A stretch of 64,000 bases of DNA from Stercorarius parasiticus (GCA_013396915.1 VWZL01001346.1:62090-126089), one strand, 5' to 3'; shown: positions 27,365 through 41,084, numbered from the stretch's first letter. Translations and numbers: made by a program. Notes: a model not told the origin generated them from the letters alone.

Positions 27365-28390
27365 GGACAGGAACTGGCTTGATGTCAAAGTGGAGACCAG
27401 TGACAAGTGGAGTTCCTCAAGGGTCAGTACTGGGACCAGTGCTGCTTAACATCTTTGTCAGCGACATGGACAGTGGGATTGAGTGCACCCTCAGTAAGTT
27501 TGCTGACAACACCAAGCTGTGTGGGGCGGTCAACACGTTGGAGGGAAGGGATGCCATCCAGAGGGACCTCAACAGGCTTGAGAGGTGGGCCTGTGCAAAC
27601 CTCATGAAGGTCAACAAGTCCAAGTGCAAGGCCCTGCACCTGAGTCGGGCCAATCCCAAGGACAAATACAGGCTGAATGGAGAATGGATTGAGAACAGCC
27701 CTGACAAGAAGGGCTTGGGGGTGTTGGTGAATGAGAAGCTCAATATGAGCCAGCAATGTGCAGTCTCAGCCCAGAAAGCCAACCGCATCCTGGGCTGCAT
27801 CAGAAGAAGCATGGCCAGAACATCGAGGGAGGCGATTCTGCCCCTCTACTCTGCTCTGGTGAGACCAGACCCCACCTGGAGTACTGCATCCAGCTCTGGA
27901 GCCCCCAACATAAGAAGGACATGGACCTGTTGGAGCGAGTCCAGAGGAGGACCACAAAGATGATCAGAGGGCTGGAGCACCTCTCTGCTAAAGACAGGCT
28001 GAGAGAGTTGGGGTTGTTCAGCCTGGAGAAGAGAACACTACGGGGAGACCTTATAATGGCCTTCCAGTACCTAAAGGGGGCCTACAGGAAGCATGGGGAG
28101 GGACTCTTTATCAGGGAGTGTAAGCGATATGATGAGGGGTATCAGTTTTAAACTGAAAGGGGGTAGATTTAGATTAGATACCAGGAAGAAATTCTTTACT
28201 TTGAGGGTGGTGAGACACTAGAACGGGCTGCCCACGGAAGCCGTGGATGCCCCATCCCTGGAGGTGTTCAACGCCAGGCTGGATGGGGCTTTGAGCAACC
28301 TGGTTGTTGTCCCTGCCCATGGCAGAAGGGTTGGAACTAGGAGATCTTTAAGGTCCCTTTCAACTCAAACCATTCTATGATTCTATGAAT
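27365..28390 (+). mobile_element. CR1 LINE, RT core to 3' tail
   Basis: Plus-strand CR1 with the fullest 3' half in the window, useful as an internal yardstick. The frame 27379-27963 reads [20 protein letters not shown], then the FADNTKLCG catalytic region (ADD changed to ADN) and [21 protein letters not shown] 5-base tandem duplication near 27865 ('gaccagacc') shifts the frame. Translation resumes in 27756-28151 as [20 protein letters not shown] and [19 protein letters not shown], ending in a premature stop at 28149. The 3' end shows 'ggtccctttcaactc' and two ATTCTATG units. Dead by frameshift, stop and an altered catalytic residue. Confidence 0.96.
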
Positions 28391-31300
28391 TATCCAAGAG
28401 ACTGAGCCCTGCTGACAACTGCTGATGTAACAACTTGTCCTTGGAGATAACTGAAAAGAAACTACCAACGGGGGTTCTCAAAGACAGGTTCCTGATTTGG
28501 TTTGTTCATGTCCACTGAGAGTTCAGCACAGCTTAAATTCATTTGGACATAAAAGGACATTTTGCTCACTCCTCCCAACCTTTCTCAAACTCTAGCAAAA
28601 GGATGGTTTGGAGATTAGGGGTGATTGACTTAAAAACAGTCCATTTACCTGCATTTCATTTGTGAATAAAGGACCTATACCACAAATTAGGCTCTTACAG
28701 ACTTTCATTAAACACAAACCCCAAAAAAACCAAACCCAAAATGAACCAAAACACCTTTTTAACAAAAACCCTTTACCCACACAGATATTCTGGCCATCTC
28801 ACCTGACCACTGAAACAACTGAGAGCACATGATTTCACTTAGCATTTCTCTCTGACACTTGCAAAAGTGTTTTGGGAAGATATGCCAATTTTGCGTTAGC
28901 TACTTCCAGTTAAGGGTGTTCAAATCCATTTTGGACAAATACAATGACCAGAAATTCATGAAATCACTAAAGGAATCATTAGCACATAAATCACACACTA
29001 ACCAGACCCATAATCACATAATTGTCTATGTATCTCTTGGTTTATAAGTGAGAAAACGATGGTTCCTTTCAACATAAAATATAGTTTACATATGCAGTTA
29101 AAACAGAGGTGCCACTGCCAATCCTGTTCTGTTCCTCTAAAAACATGTAATTTAAGTGTATTATCAAAATGCAATAACCTACCTCTTGAAATATCTTCAA
29201 ATGCTTCTACACCCAAAGCTTCTAATATCATCTTTTTCGAAACCACTGAGAACAATTTTCATTATTAAAAAATGGAATTATTTTACTCTCATTCAAAACA
29301 TTCACCACTGTTTCCCTTTACTTTTATAACCTGCAGTTAAAAAAAATATCCCAGATATTTCTTAAAGGCGAAGGTATTTCCTACAACTAACATGATAACG
29401 CAGGTCAGATTTTAAGCAACTGAACAGATACATTACAAGCAGATTTAGCTTCATACAGAAGGAAGCTATAGGATTACTTTAGGAACAGAGTCACACAGTG
29501 CAGATGTGCTGATCCATAGCATCCTATGTCACCAAGAAGCAGCTAATATCTGAGCGGTTTAGATACCAGCATTGCTACTACTCATTTCCCACATTGTTAC
29601 ATATGGGAAATACACTAAGCAACCATAACGGAGTTCACCTGTGAGAAGCTGATGCACTGTATGATTCATGTCAAAAAGAAGTCTTCTTGCAAATACATTT
29701 CTTTTGGGTTTTTCTTTTTTTGTGTGTGTGTGTGTTTGTTTGTTTTTAATATGGTTTACAACCGTTGTATATGACCCAGAATAAAAATTACTATGACAGG
29801 GTTGGCTGTGGGAAGCTGTAACTAATCACAAGTCAACGCTGATTGAAAGTAAAATGCTTGTAGTTTTGCCTCATTCTTAGAGAATGACCTTATCATGCAA
29901 CAAATAAACCTATTGTGCACTGCTCCCTTCTCCACAAAAAATCTTCTATAAAAATGAACTGTAATATTATGCCACTCAGCAATGTATCAGGATTTATTGC
30001 CTGTATCAGGACAGCTAAAGGCTGCACCAGATGCTTCTTTATCAGAAAACTAAGAGAAATTGGAGCAAGACAGAGGAGGTTTTTGTTATTGCTAATGCTT
30101 CCATGTTTGTTCTCAGGAGCCTGACACCCTTAGGGAGGAAGAGACCATTATATTAGTTCCTCACAGACTTAACTCATTTACAAGAGGAATTTAAGCTATT
30201 TGGCTCACCAGCCAAACCAATGCAGTGCTGCTGTAACAGATAGCAGTCCAATTCATTTTATACTGAAAGAAGCACAGGGGCAAACAAGCAGTAGCTAGTT
30301 CCTTCTGCAAAAGTCTTCCACTGGGAGAGTGTTTCTCAACTCCCGATCTTCCAGAGAGAGTGGGATTATAAAGGAAAGTTCACGTATTTCACTCCTATCA
30401 CTTCCTCATACGCAACCACGCCCCTGTACAACAGAGGAAAAATGGCTATTGCTCCACTGTCCCCATCCCACCCACACAGACTGCAGTGGAGTACAGGAAG
30501 ATATCCAACATTTTCCTCACACTGCACAGAGAAGAGATTCGAGGTGGAAGAGAACAAGAATCATGGCCTACCACAGGACTTTTTCACCAGCTTGATTTCT
30601 TTAACTCCTTCTGACTGCCCCAGTCTACACTGCTTTATGCCATGTGGCACAGTGGTGTGCTGCAAAGCAAAGCTTCAACAAGCTCAAAATGAAAGCCAAG
30701 AGGTAAATGGTAATGAATGGTAGCACAATTTTGTATGATAAAAACATGAAAGCTTTAGATTTTTGGAAAAGGACTGTTTCCTTCAAATTCTCAAACACTA
30801 AAGGAAGCTGTAATGGACTATCAAAATCTTAAAACTTCTGTAAAACTTTTCTCCTGAGAGCACAAAGTAACTGCTGCCAGGACATTGCATAACCAGGCAA
30901 AAAATGAAGCAAGCTACTAAAAGAGGCTACTCTCCCAATCGTTCATATTTTAAGAAGCAGCAAGGGGATAATATCAAAGCAAAGCTTATTTATCTACTAG
31001 GACCTTTAAATATGACATCTTAATATTAAAATATAGAAAGTGCCTACTACAAAGTGATTTCTTTTACAAGAGCCGCATACAAAGATGGATGACCTATTAA
31101 GCGGTCAAGCTCAAATGCAATCTGCTGTAAAATGTCATCAGAATAGCAGTGTGTTTCCACCAGGTTTATTCCCTACATACAGCCGCAGTTTCATCTATTA
31201 AATATAATGATAAAAATAGCCAATGAAGGGTTATCGCTCCCGTTTGTCCTATGAAGGCAAGGCAGTTCAGAGAGAGGGAGCAGAAGTTTACCCTTGACTG

Positions 31301-34300
31301 TAAGCCATTAAAATAATTTACAGCTGGTTTAATTTCTACACATCTACAAACAACGAAATTGCATAATGACAGTTCAGAGCATAATCACAACTGAACAATT
31401 AAGTATGACAGGAAAAAAATTTGTCCCTCAGCAACTTCTCTTCTATTGGTTATAAATAAAGCCTACTACAATCCCTCAATTTGCAAGGCTGGCAGTTAGG
31501 AACAAAATGAAAATGCTACAGTTTTGCTCATTTTAATTGGTTCCTTCTTTCGACCCAGAACCAATAAGAGAAAGAAAAGTGCTCTACTGCTGCATATTTT
31601 TTAGAATCGTTTCTATGGAAAACCAGCTCTTATTAAAGTAGTACTATGGCACTGCCAAAAGCCAAGCAGCCTCCCACTTTGCAGAACCCCATATGAAGAA
31701 ACTAAGCAAGCATCAACCATTTCCAAAATCTGTCCTATCTATCAGCACAGGCTGGTGAGATTGCCTATGTTATGTCCAAAACTGCCAAGGAAGTGTCAGA
31801 GATAACAGATACTCTCTGCAACATAAAAAGAAAATGATGGGATAAACCAAGCAAAGGCACAAAAAACTGCAGCACTTTCAGGATATCACAACAAAAAGAG
31901 ATAAAGCCATTCCACTCTCAGTGAGTCCATCTCAGGCCTTTCTCTCCTCAAACCCGGGAAAACTGCAATTCATAGTTTTGCATCGGTGTCAGCATCACAA
32001 GCCAAACCACACAGTCCACTGTCTGAAACCAGTCTTTTTTTTTTTCTTTTTTTCTCCAAAATAAGAAATTATACATTTTTTTTTCTCTTATTGCTTGCGC
32101 TAAGGTATTTTCTTCTCTCCAGCTCTGAAAGCTAGAGAAAAGCATTTGATACAAATAGACAGGATTTTCTTATAAATACACAATTCCAGAAGCTTAGCTT
32201 GAAAGAGAAAACACTTATGTCCTTACTGCCACTATAAAATTGCTAGGGCGCAATATGTCCCTAAAAGTGGCACGGGTTACTTTTCAGATCACATAATTTG
32301 TAGAGAAGGAAACAAATCATCTGACACCAAGTCAAGGAAAAATCAGACTGATCTCTTTCACAAACCACAAGAGACAAAGAGTTTCTTTCTTAAAGGTTTA
32401 CTGATACTACTTTGTTGCTGTTCCGAACACCATTCGAAGTTCAAGTGCAAATAAACATTTGATCACTCAGCTGCTGAAAAATATTGTTCAACACTTGCAG
32501 CAAGCGTAATGGATTCAAAACAGAAAGAGAGGAAATAAAGCCCCAAAAGATACGTAAGCAAACAAATCACAGGACAGAATAGTTTCTTACTTTACAGCCA
32601 GAACAGATGAACATCACACCTCTGACGATACACCCTTGAAGCAATTTACAAAAAGTACTGTGCTTCACTATGTATTTCACCACACTTAATAAACAGTGTA
32701 ATGTTTCCAGTTGTAGGTTTAAGCCAAGAAGAACCCCTGAGGCAATTTTCATGTGAGCTCTGAAAATAATCAATTTTTACTGGTTTGACCTTTCCTTTCT
32801 TAAGTCTTCATATTGGATTATGTTCTCTGATTGCTGAGAGGGTAGAATAACATCTGGAAGGACAGGAGTTGCTATTTTGAAGCTCTGCTAGGGTAAAAAA
32901 GATGACTTTGAAGCAAAGCACAGAATATGAAAAGATCAACTTGAGTGTTTCGGAATTTAATTTAAAATTACATACTAACAAAAAATACAAAATCAATTCT
33001 AAGTGCTATAAAATAAACTTTTACCTCTTGAGAAAAATTAACGGTAGAGATTTTGAATACATTCCCATCTCTGGAATCTGTTTCTCTGTGTTGAAACAAG
33101 GTGGTTCAAAACAGCCATCTAATCATACAGGAAGTAGAAGCAGTATGTCTTCATAGCTACTAAAATGTGAAACTATTCTCCCTCCTTCACTGCTGATCAG
33201 CCTAACTGCACGACAGAGGTATAGATGCACAATGAAAGCTAGAAAGTGAGAAGCTAGATTTTTAGGTTTTAAAAGGACTGGAAGAAACAAAGCAAATTAA
33301 TTGCTAAAAATTAACATTGTATAATAGGTGGTTAACAAAACTCATTTCTTTTGGTAATGAAAAATGAAAGCTGTTCTTCCGCTCTCCAGGGGTTTTGTGT
33401 TGTTTTTTTTTTTTATTTTTCTTCAGAAAAAATGAAAGCAGTTCCCCAGTTGTTTTTCTGAAAGAACTGAAGTGTTTCAATCGCCCTCTAGTGTTAAAGT
33501 TAATGCAAAGGCTAGTCAAGAGGAAGTCTGAAAAGATCCTTGAGTTAAGAAATTGATTATTATGGTGCCTTGTTAAACACTGTAAAGCTAAAAATTAAAA
33601 AGTTGATTTTTAAGAGAGCAGTGGGCTACTTTTCTCTTTATAATGAAGGTTTTCAAACATCTTTGTAAGGTGCAATTCTGCCCCACAGCTGCTGGATACA
33701 TGAAATTATGGGAGTTTTTTTATTCAACCTCAGCCCTGTATTTCTATGCAAATTGAAATCAGTGCTCAAGGAAAAGTTCTGCTTGATGCTAAAGAAGGAA
33801 ATGTTTAGAATTTTAAAAGAGAAAAGAATCAATCATTGATTTCCATAGCCCAAGCTGTAAGATAAGCAAACATTAAAACTAAAGGAGAATACTGGCTTTT
33901 ATAATTCACTTTATTTAAAATAAGTTGTTTATATATAAGCATAGCTGAAAAATTCCTCTTTTCCTCCTCAGGCCCCACATATGAATTTTAACTTGAGTTT
34001 AACTAGCATGTAGAACAAGGAAAGCTCAGAGGGAAACCTCCTCTGAAGGCATAAAGTCCTTTACCAGCAAATTAAATGAAATACTGAGCACTAATAACAA
34101 AATAAAGTTAATATGCCAAAAAGTGAGACTTTCCTAAGAATATTACGTACTGATAGAGGAAAGATAAATGTTCTAACAGATAAGCTCTCCAGATAAGCTA
34201 TCTAATGGCCTAAAAAAGCAAAATACAGATCAAGGATTTAATGACTAGGAAAAAAAATCACCACTACACCTGCATTGCTACTAGTGAAGGAGTCAGGGCC

Positions 34301-34584
34301 CAGTCGAAAGCTAGAAAGCACATAGTTCAACGGAAATCAGTACACCCATTATTCATGGTTGGGTTTGTTGTAAGAAATATACAGCTTTTACTCTAAGCTA
34401 GCGCTGACCAAGTTTACTGCAGAAGCAGTGACAGTGTAATTGCATCAGGACAGTGCTGCTCCTGACCTAATTAATCCTGCTGAGAAAGAAGATGATTAGG
34501 TCAGTTGTAACACTGTATCAACACATCTACTCCACTTTCAGGTCTCAGATAATCTACCTCCACGTGACATCACAGGTATACCAC
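28391..34584. other. Unique AT-rich sequence, no gene recognised
   Basis: About 6 kb without CR1. It holds a TG/TTTG microsatellite (29719) and several poly-T runs. Small minus-strand open segments flanked by splice-like signals occur at 29183-29245, 31068-31124, 32591-32759 and 33025-33085. Their reading phases can be made to agree in part, but each is short and none matches a protein I recognise, so I do not call them exons. Confidence 0.4.
29719..29750. repeat. (TG)n and (TTTG)n microsatellite
   Basis: About eight TG units running into TTTG units, embedded in a T-rich tract. Confidence 0.88.
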
Positions 34585-35010
34585 GTCATAGAATCATAGA
34601 ATTGCCTAGGCTGGAAAGGACCTTTCAGATCATCTAGTCCAACCATCAATCTAACTCTGACAAAAACCATCGCTAAACTATATCTCTAAGCACTTTGTCT
34701 ATCTGTCTTCTAAATACCACCAGGGATGGTGACTCAACCACCTCCCTGGGCAGCTTGTTCCAGTGCTTAATGACCCTTTCAGTGTAAAAATTTTTCCTAA
34801 TATCCAATCTAAACCTCCCCTGGCGCAACTTGANAGGCCAGGGTGCTGTTGGCCTTCTTGGCCACCTGGGCACACTGCTGGCTCATATTCAGCCGGCAGT
34901 CGACCAAAACCCTCAGGTCCTTTTCTGCCAGGCAGCTCTCCAGCCACTCCTCCCCAAGCTTGTAATGCTGCATGGGGTTGTTGTGACCCAAGTGCAGCAA
35001 TAACCGAGGA
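34585..35010 (-). mobile_element. CR1 LINE fragment with internal collapse at an N
   Basis: Minus-strand CR1. The low side carries the 3' end ('atcatagaattgcctaggc') and C-terminal coding sequence ([20 protein letters not shown] on the minus strand). Immediately after the N at 34834 the sequence jumps to a region that is normally about 360 bp further into the element ([35 protein letters not shown]). Comparison with the uninterrupted copy at 27365-28390 shows the missing interval. The high end fades near 35010. Either the assembly lost sequence at the N or the element has a deletion exactly there; the N favours the first. Confidence 0.92.
34834..34834. other. Single N hiding roughly 360 bp of CR1
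   Basis: The flanks are both CR1, in the same orientation, but correspond to positions near 28163 and near 27800 of the plus-strand copy in this window. The intervening CR1 sequence is absent and the join falls exactly on the N. Confidence 0.75.
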
Positions 35011-35189
35011 TTTTCTGAACACAATGTCTGATATTACATATGTACTACTGTCTTTGCAAGATCAGGGGTTGTATTTACTACAGCCTCACAGCAGGCCTGT
35101 CACATCACTAAAACCTAATTACATGTAGTCCACGCCTGCAGTATCAGGAAAATCACTAGCCTGGTTTGGAATGAGTGACCTTCTAGCTC

Positions 35190-35917
35190 TTAAACCAGGG
35201 AAGGAGAGGCTGGCAGGTCTCTGATGGCAACCTCCTCAAAGCACAAGAACAGTTTGTTCTACTACTCAGGAAAATAAGTATACATAGAGGAGACTGGCTT
35301 GGCTAAACAAGGAACATAGGTCTGAGCTCTAATGCAAACAGGACATTCACAAAAAATAGAAATGAGGGCAAGTTACAGAGCAGGAATACAGAAACCCTGC
35401 CTGCCATGTAGTGTTGCTAGGAAAGCCAAAGCCCACCTAAATTTGAAACTGGCAAGCAACGTCAAGGGCAACCAGAAAAGCTACATTAGCAGTGAAAGAG
35501 TAAAAGAGGAAAACATGGGCCTGCAGGGGGCCGGATGATATACTGTCAGCAGATACAAATAAGGCTGCGGTTCTTAATGTCTTCCTTGCCTCTGCCTTCA
35601 TGAGGAAGGTCTCAGGCCCCTGTGTCCAGAGAGAGGGTTCAAAGAGGATAAGGACTATCAGTAGCAGAAGAGAATAGAGTCAGGGTATCTCTTAAAAAAA
35701 TCTCAACACATAGAAGTCCTTGAGACCAGGTAGGATGCATTTTAGGGTACTGGAAAGAATCAGTCAATGTGACTGCTCAATATCGTGCCTGAAAGTTTGT
35801 AGAGGCTATGGTAGGTCTCCTGCAATTGGAGAAAGGCAAACCTGTCCTCAAAATGGGAAAAAGGACAATCCAGGCAACTACAGGCTGGTCAACCTCACTT
35901 TGGTACCTAGGAAAATC
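35190..35917 (+). mobile_element. CR1 LINE, host element, left part
   Basis: Old plus-strand CR1 covering the ORF2 region between endonuclease and reverse transcriptase. Readable pieces include LLKAQEQFV, then ARKAKAHLNLKLASNVKGN followed by QKSYISSERVKEE, and finally NPGNYRLVNLTLVPRKI, which is the start of the RT domain (canonical '...[14 protein letters not shown]'). It is interrupted at 35917 by a CR1 inserted in the opposite orientation and continues at about 36624. Many stops and indels: clearly older than the inserted element. Confidence 0.88.
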
Positions 35918-36623
35918 ACAGAATCATTGAAGTCGGAAGGAGGCTCTTGAGATCAACTAGTCCAGCTCCCTGCTCAAGCAGGGTCAGCTACAACAGGTTG
36001 CCCAGGATTGTGTCCAGTTGTGTTTTGAGTATCTCCCAAGATGGAGACTTTGCAACCTCTCTGGGCAACCCATTCTAGTGTTTGACCATGCTCACAGTGA
36101 AAAAGATTTTCTTCTTTCTTGCTGTTCACATGGAATTTCATGTTTTGTGTCCATTGCCTCTTGTCCTGTCAGTGGGCAGTACTGAGAAGAGTCTGTCGTC
36201 TCCCTCTTCTTCATTTTCCCCCCATCAGGTATTTATACACATTGGTAAGATTTCTCCCCATTGAGCTTTCTCTTCTCCAGGCTGAATAGTCACAGCTCTC
36301 ACAGCCTCTCCTCATATGAAAGATGCTCCCGTCCCTTAGTAATTTCCGTGGACTTTTGCTGGACTAGCTCCAATACATCCATACCTTTCTTTTCCTGAGA
36401 AGCCCACAACTGGGCACCATACTCCAGACATGGCTTACCAGTGCTGAGCAGAGACGAAGGACCACCTTCCTCAACCTGCTGAAAATGCTCTTTCTAATGC
36501 AGTCCTGAATGTTGTTGCCTGACTTTGCCACGAGGGTGCATTGCTGGCTCATGGTCAGCTTGTTGTCAACCAGGACCTCAAGGTCCTGCCTTCCAGACAG
36601 TCAGTCCACAGCGTGTACTGGTG
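35918..36623 (-). mobile_element. CR1 LINE nested inside another CR1
   Basis: Minus-strand CR1, 3' end at the low side ('cacagaatcattgaagtcgg'), passing through 'gggcaacccattctagtg', 'cttctccaggctgaatag' and 'ggcttaccagtgctgagc' to the 'cattgctggctcatggtcag' region before ending near 36620. The flanking host CR1 reads VPRKI on the left and MQVFLECISGH on the right, which are adjacent in intact CR1 (KIMEQILLEAISRH), so the insertion removed essentially no target sequence. It is 5'-truncated and non-coding. Confidence 0.9.
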
Positions 36624-37765
36624 ATGCAGGTATTCTTGGAATGCATTTCTGGGCATGTGCCGATGCTGTTGGTGAGTGGGAACAGTCAACACAAATTTAC
36701 GAGTAATAAATCACACCTGACCAACTTGATTGCCTTATATGATAAAACAACTGGATTTGTAGACAATGGGAGAGCACTGGATGTCATTTACCTCAGCAAG
36801 TCTTTTAACAAGCTCTCACAGTACTCTTGTTATCCAAGTTACAACATCACAGTCTGGATGGGTGGACAACCAGATAGGTAAAAAACTGGTTGGAAGGCTG
36901 GACTCAAAGAATAGTGGTTGAAGGGTCATACTCTAAGCAGGCAGCCAGTAACAAGTACAGTACCACATGGGTCTGTCTTGCGGCTTGTCCTGTTTAAGAT
37001 CTTTATCAACGACCTGGAGAAGGTGGCACAGCACCCTCTCATGAAGTTTGCAGGTGACGGCAAACTAGCAGATGCAGACAATATGCTCCAGGACAGGGCT
37101 CCCTATTTTGAGGGACCTAGACAGGCCAGAAGAAAGGAGTTCTGCTGAAAATTATTTGCAGATCCTGGTGAACATTAGGCTAAACAGGAGTCAGAACTAT
37201 GCTGTGACAGCAACGAAGGCTAAAAGCTTACTGAAATGTATCCACAGGAGCATACACAGTAGATAATGGAAGTGATTATTCTCCTTTACTCAACACTCTA
37301 CTGAATCTGAGTTTGGGCCTTCCATCACAAGAAAGGTTCTGATAAACTTGAGTGGGTCCAGTCAAAAGCCACCAAGATGGTCAGGGAGCTAGAGCACTGG
37401 ATCTGTGAGGAAAGACTAAGGAAACTGGGCTTGTTTAGCCTGCGAAGGTTTTGGGGGAACATAATAGCAGCCTTTCAATTCCTAAGAGGTGGTTACCAAG
37501 AATGCAGAGCCAGGCTGTTTACCAAGGTATACAGCAGGAGAACAAGAGAGAATAAACTCAAGTTGCCACAGAACATGAAAAAATATCACTGCTATGAAGT
37601 ACTGGAACAGGTGTCCAAGAGGTTGTGAAATCTAAATCCATGTAGATTTTCACAACCCGCCTGGACAAAGTCTGAGCAACCTAGCCTGAAGTCACCATTG
37701 ATCTTGCTTTGAGCAGATGCTGCGCTAAATGATGCCTGGAGGTCCCTTCAAACCTGAGCAACTCT
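36624..37765 (+). mobile_element. CR1 LINE, host element, right part
   Basis: Continuation of the old plus-strand CR1. Translation gives NSQHKFTSNKSHLTNLIALY and VDNGRALDVIYLSKSFNKLS, then VPHGSVLRLVLFKIFINDLE, with the catalytic region decayed to FAGDGKLAD (the ADD has become AGD). Later parts read WICEERLRKLGLFSL and, near 37640-37760, the 3' UTR ('ggaggtcccttcaaacctg'). Frameshifts and stops are scattered throughout. No clean tail is left. Confidence 0.9.
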
Positions 37766-39594
37766 GCAAGTGATCTCACCTTAGAACCCTAACAACAAGG
37801 GAGCCAGTGGTATAATAGATTCAATACCCTTTCTGATAGTAACATCACAAACATCAATATTTATTTAATTTTGGGTGCTCACCGCTCTGAAGCAACTGCA
37901 TTTATAAATGCTTTTAAAATGGTATTTGAAATGGCATTAATATCTGGCATATGCCTATACCACAGTTTCCTGTTCTGCATTCAAGAGGAGTGCTGGCATA
38001 TTTGTAGCATTGAAGAATGTTTGCGCTGGTCACCCACAGGTTATGCGCTTAGTTAGCAGTATTTGTTTCAGGACAATTTAAATCAGCGTCCCCACTCCAT
38101 CCATATGCTTCTTTCAGTGCAAACATACTGATATGGGTACCAAGGTGCATAAGGTCATACAGACACAAGCCTTTCATCAGGCTGGAAGCATCCTAGGAAA
38201 ATTGCCATGACACAGATGGTCACCCTTGGCTTGTGTATCACCTCTATAGTGCCACTATCCTTACCATATCTGCTCCATAACAGCCATCATAAGCATGAAG
38301 GTTGCCAGTTGTAGAATAGTGTCAAGTATCTGACCACAACAGTCAATGATGTGACCCATATTTAATGTCATTAATCTAGATTAAAACTTGCCAGTCATGA
38401 GTAGACTTGCTGTCACAAACTCTGAGAGCAGCAATAACCCAGCAGGGCCAAAACAAATTGCTGCCTGGGATGCAGTCTGATGTAATACTTGGCTTCGAGT
38501 TGCTCCCATGACTCTCAGTTCCACATACAGAAACAGTCACCCGCATTACACAGCTACTTTTGTTCAGCAGTTTTGTGAAAACTGTAAAAAAATTACATGT
38601 TGTTCACATCAGTATCAGCAGGAAGCATTACATCACAGTAAGCACTCTGGATCTCTGAAGCACAGTTAAATATTTAGGAGGACAAAAGATAAACAGAGTT
38701 TTAAAAACAAGAATGATGTTTATAAACATTTCATAGGAATGTCGAAGTCCCTACAGTAGAGGAGACCAGAGTTCATCAAGTACAGAAGTTTCAAAATCAC
38801 TTTGCTCAGCTATATACCTTCATGACAATGCTTTATGCACATTCTCAGCATGATAATTCTGCTGCATGGGCATGCTCAGATACCACAACCAGCACATGAA
38901 CTATCCTTTGGGAATCTCTGAGTGAGTACAGCATCTAGTCTGGCATCCATCCATTTTTATAACATCTCCCCCAAAGCCCATTTCCCATAATCTTTGTTGA
39001 CTATCTCACAGCTGTGGGCAGACGAATTCCCCAGGGGCCTGCAGCCTGTTTCCTTGCTCTCTTTTTCCTGACGCTCCCATAATGCACTCCCATTGCATAA
39101 CAGAAGTTACTGAAATGGGAGGAAAATGCCTCCGTTTTTGCTGAATAATAAACACGCAGCCAATCTCATGCAACAACCTTCCCACCACATGGTGACACGC
39201 TCATGTGCCATGTTCTTACAGTGCTGGAAGTCTCACCGGTCCCTTGACAGGACATTTGTGAGCACCTTGGTCAGATGACACACCTTGTCATATGTGTCAC
39301 TTGGTCAGTAGACACACCATGATGGAGAGTCTGCCGATGCTTCACTTAAAATAATAGACCATGTGCAGTCTTGAAAAGCCAAGTGCTATACTCCCACAGG
39401 AAGGGACAAGAATCTCACAGCAGTCAGTGAAGAGAGAAATTGTTACCATTGAAAATCCTTAATTTAACTTAATTGGTGGAGAATAGACTTAAGAGCTGAA
39501 ACCAAACATTTAATATCCTTCTCCAAGTAGGATTTCTTGAGTATTATATTTAGGTATTCATTACCTAACTGTACCCCTAAACTGTTTTAAATGC

Positions 39595-39740
39595 ACTAAA
39601 CTCACAGCCCCACCATCAACCTTGATGATGACTTCTACAATCTATAATGATGATACGCTATATGAAAAGAAGTACACAATTTTCTTTCATTATTTTTCCC
39701 ATCTTCAGGTTGCAGTGAACCTCCCCTTCTTGTACACGTC
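39595..39740 (+). repeat. Possible old LINE 3'-end relic
   Basis: 'Cttgatgatgacttctacaa' through 'gaaaagaagtac' and a following pyrimidine-rich stretch resemble the 3' region of old CR1/L3-type LINEs ('...ttccacaa...tgtgaagaagtacttcc...'). A 42-base core recurs at 42638-42680 with about 88% identity, so it is at least a dispersed repeat. The family call is tentative. Confidence 0.3.
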
Positions 39741-40524
39741 AGAAAGCAATCAAAAGCTTTCTTTTAAGAATCTTGGAAGACTAACAAATTAAAAGATAGG
39801 ACAGCGTGTATAATAATACTGTGTATTTTCAACTTTAAGTACTTACTTCATATGTTTGTTTTGAGTGGGTATCCATAGAATTATGATAATGCAAATAAAA
39901 ATGCATAAGGTGAATTAACAGATGAAATTTTGAAACAAAGGTACACAAATATAGCTACAGCTTTCTGTAAATTGAGTGCAGAGGAAAAAAAAAGTGGACA
40001 AAAATCACTAAACAGTTTCAGTATTTTAACCTCTAAAAATGTTGAAGATCAGTCTTTTTCTCTCTCTTCATACACCCTCCCTTAAAATAGAAAATTTCCA
40101 TGCCCATACTTTATTTCTTTCCACATACTGCTACTATCTTCTCATTCATCTGAGGTTCATCAGCCCCCTTTAACACATTTCAAATTGGGTAGCTCTGAAT
40201 GCTTTAACAAACAGGAATTTGTCTGAGCTTGGCTGGATTCCCTCAACTGCACCCTCATCCATCAGTTGTAGATGACTGGTACTAGCCAACTGTAAACCAC
40301 TGTTCCTGAACAAGTAACAATTGTTAAAAAAAAACAACCAAAACATAGAGTTGAGTCTATGTATTGTTCTGTGCTGCTATCAAAGGAAGCACTCGCATGA
40401 AAATACAAAAGCAGGAAACATTTAAAAAGTACATTCCTTGGCACCAGCTCTTTGCCGGCTTAAGTCTTCATTGCATAGTACATCATACCAATAAATAAAA
40501 GATGCACTGTGGGCAGCTTTAAAG

Positions 40525-40610
40525 CAAAAATAAACAAACAAACAAAAACAAAACAAAATCCAAACCAACCAACCACCCCCCCCAAAAAAAAAAACCAAAC
40601 CAAACAAGCA
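40525..40610. repeat. A/C-rich low-complexity tract
   Basis: Irregular CAAA, CAAC and CCAA units with a C9 and an A11 run, about 85 bases. Confidence 0.8.
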
Positions 40611-41084
40611 GAATGAAGACTAAAGCAACAAACACTTGTGACTTGCAAAAAAATCTTAACAAAGGTCAATGTTGCCCCCAATATTTTTATTTCAGCCATT
40701 TGCTTTGAAAGACAGCCATATACAAATGTCAGTAAATGCCAAAGGTAAAAAATAGTACTCTTATACAGCCATACTCTCCGGCTTTTCACAAATTTTCTCT
40801 TTTTTTTAATTGACAAGATTATAATAATGAATTACAAGGAAGGATACCAGTTTTGCTAGCTTACCAATTTTCTTACTCAAAACTGTTCAATATTCAATTC
40901 AGCCCTGGAGTCCTCTTCCCATCATGCATGTCTCTGGAATGACCCAAACAGCACCAAATATCATAGGTGTGGCTGGACAAAGAGCACACTTGACACTTTT
41001 TCTGTGTGAGGTCTCCCACACAGAAACTAGCTGTTAGCACATATTTACTTTCTCGTAGACGAACAGAACTTAGAATCACAAGCC

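Noticed and set aside
8200..33085. A chain of tiny minus-strand 'exons' (e.g. 33025-33085, 31068-31124, 29306-29330, 29183-29245, 23511-23553, 20506-20530, 14396-14473) whose phases can be made to agree
   Set aside because: Exon sizes of 20-80 bases are unnatural as a series, one implied intron is only 60 bases, alternative splice sites were chosen freely to fit the phase, and the joined peptide matches nothing I know. This is what chance AG/GT pairs give.
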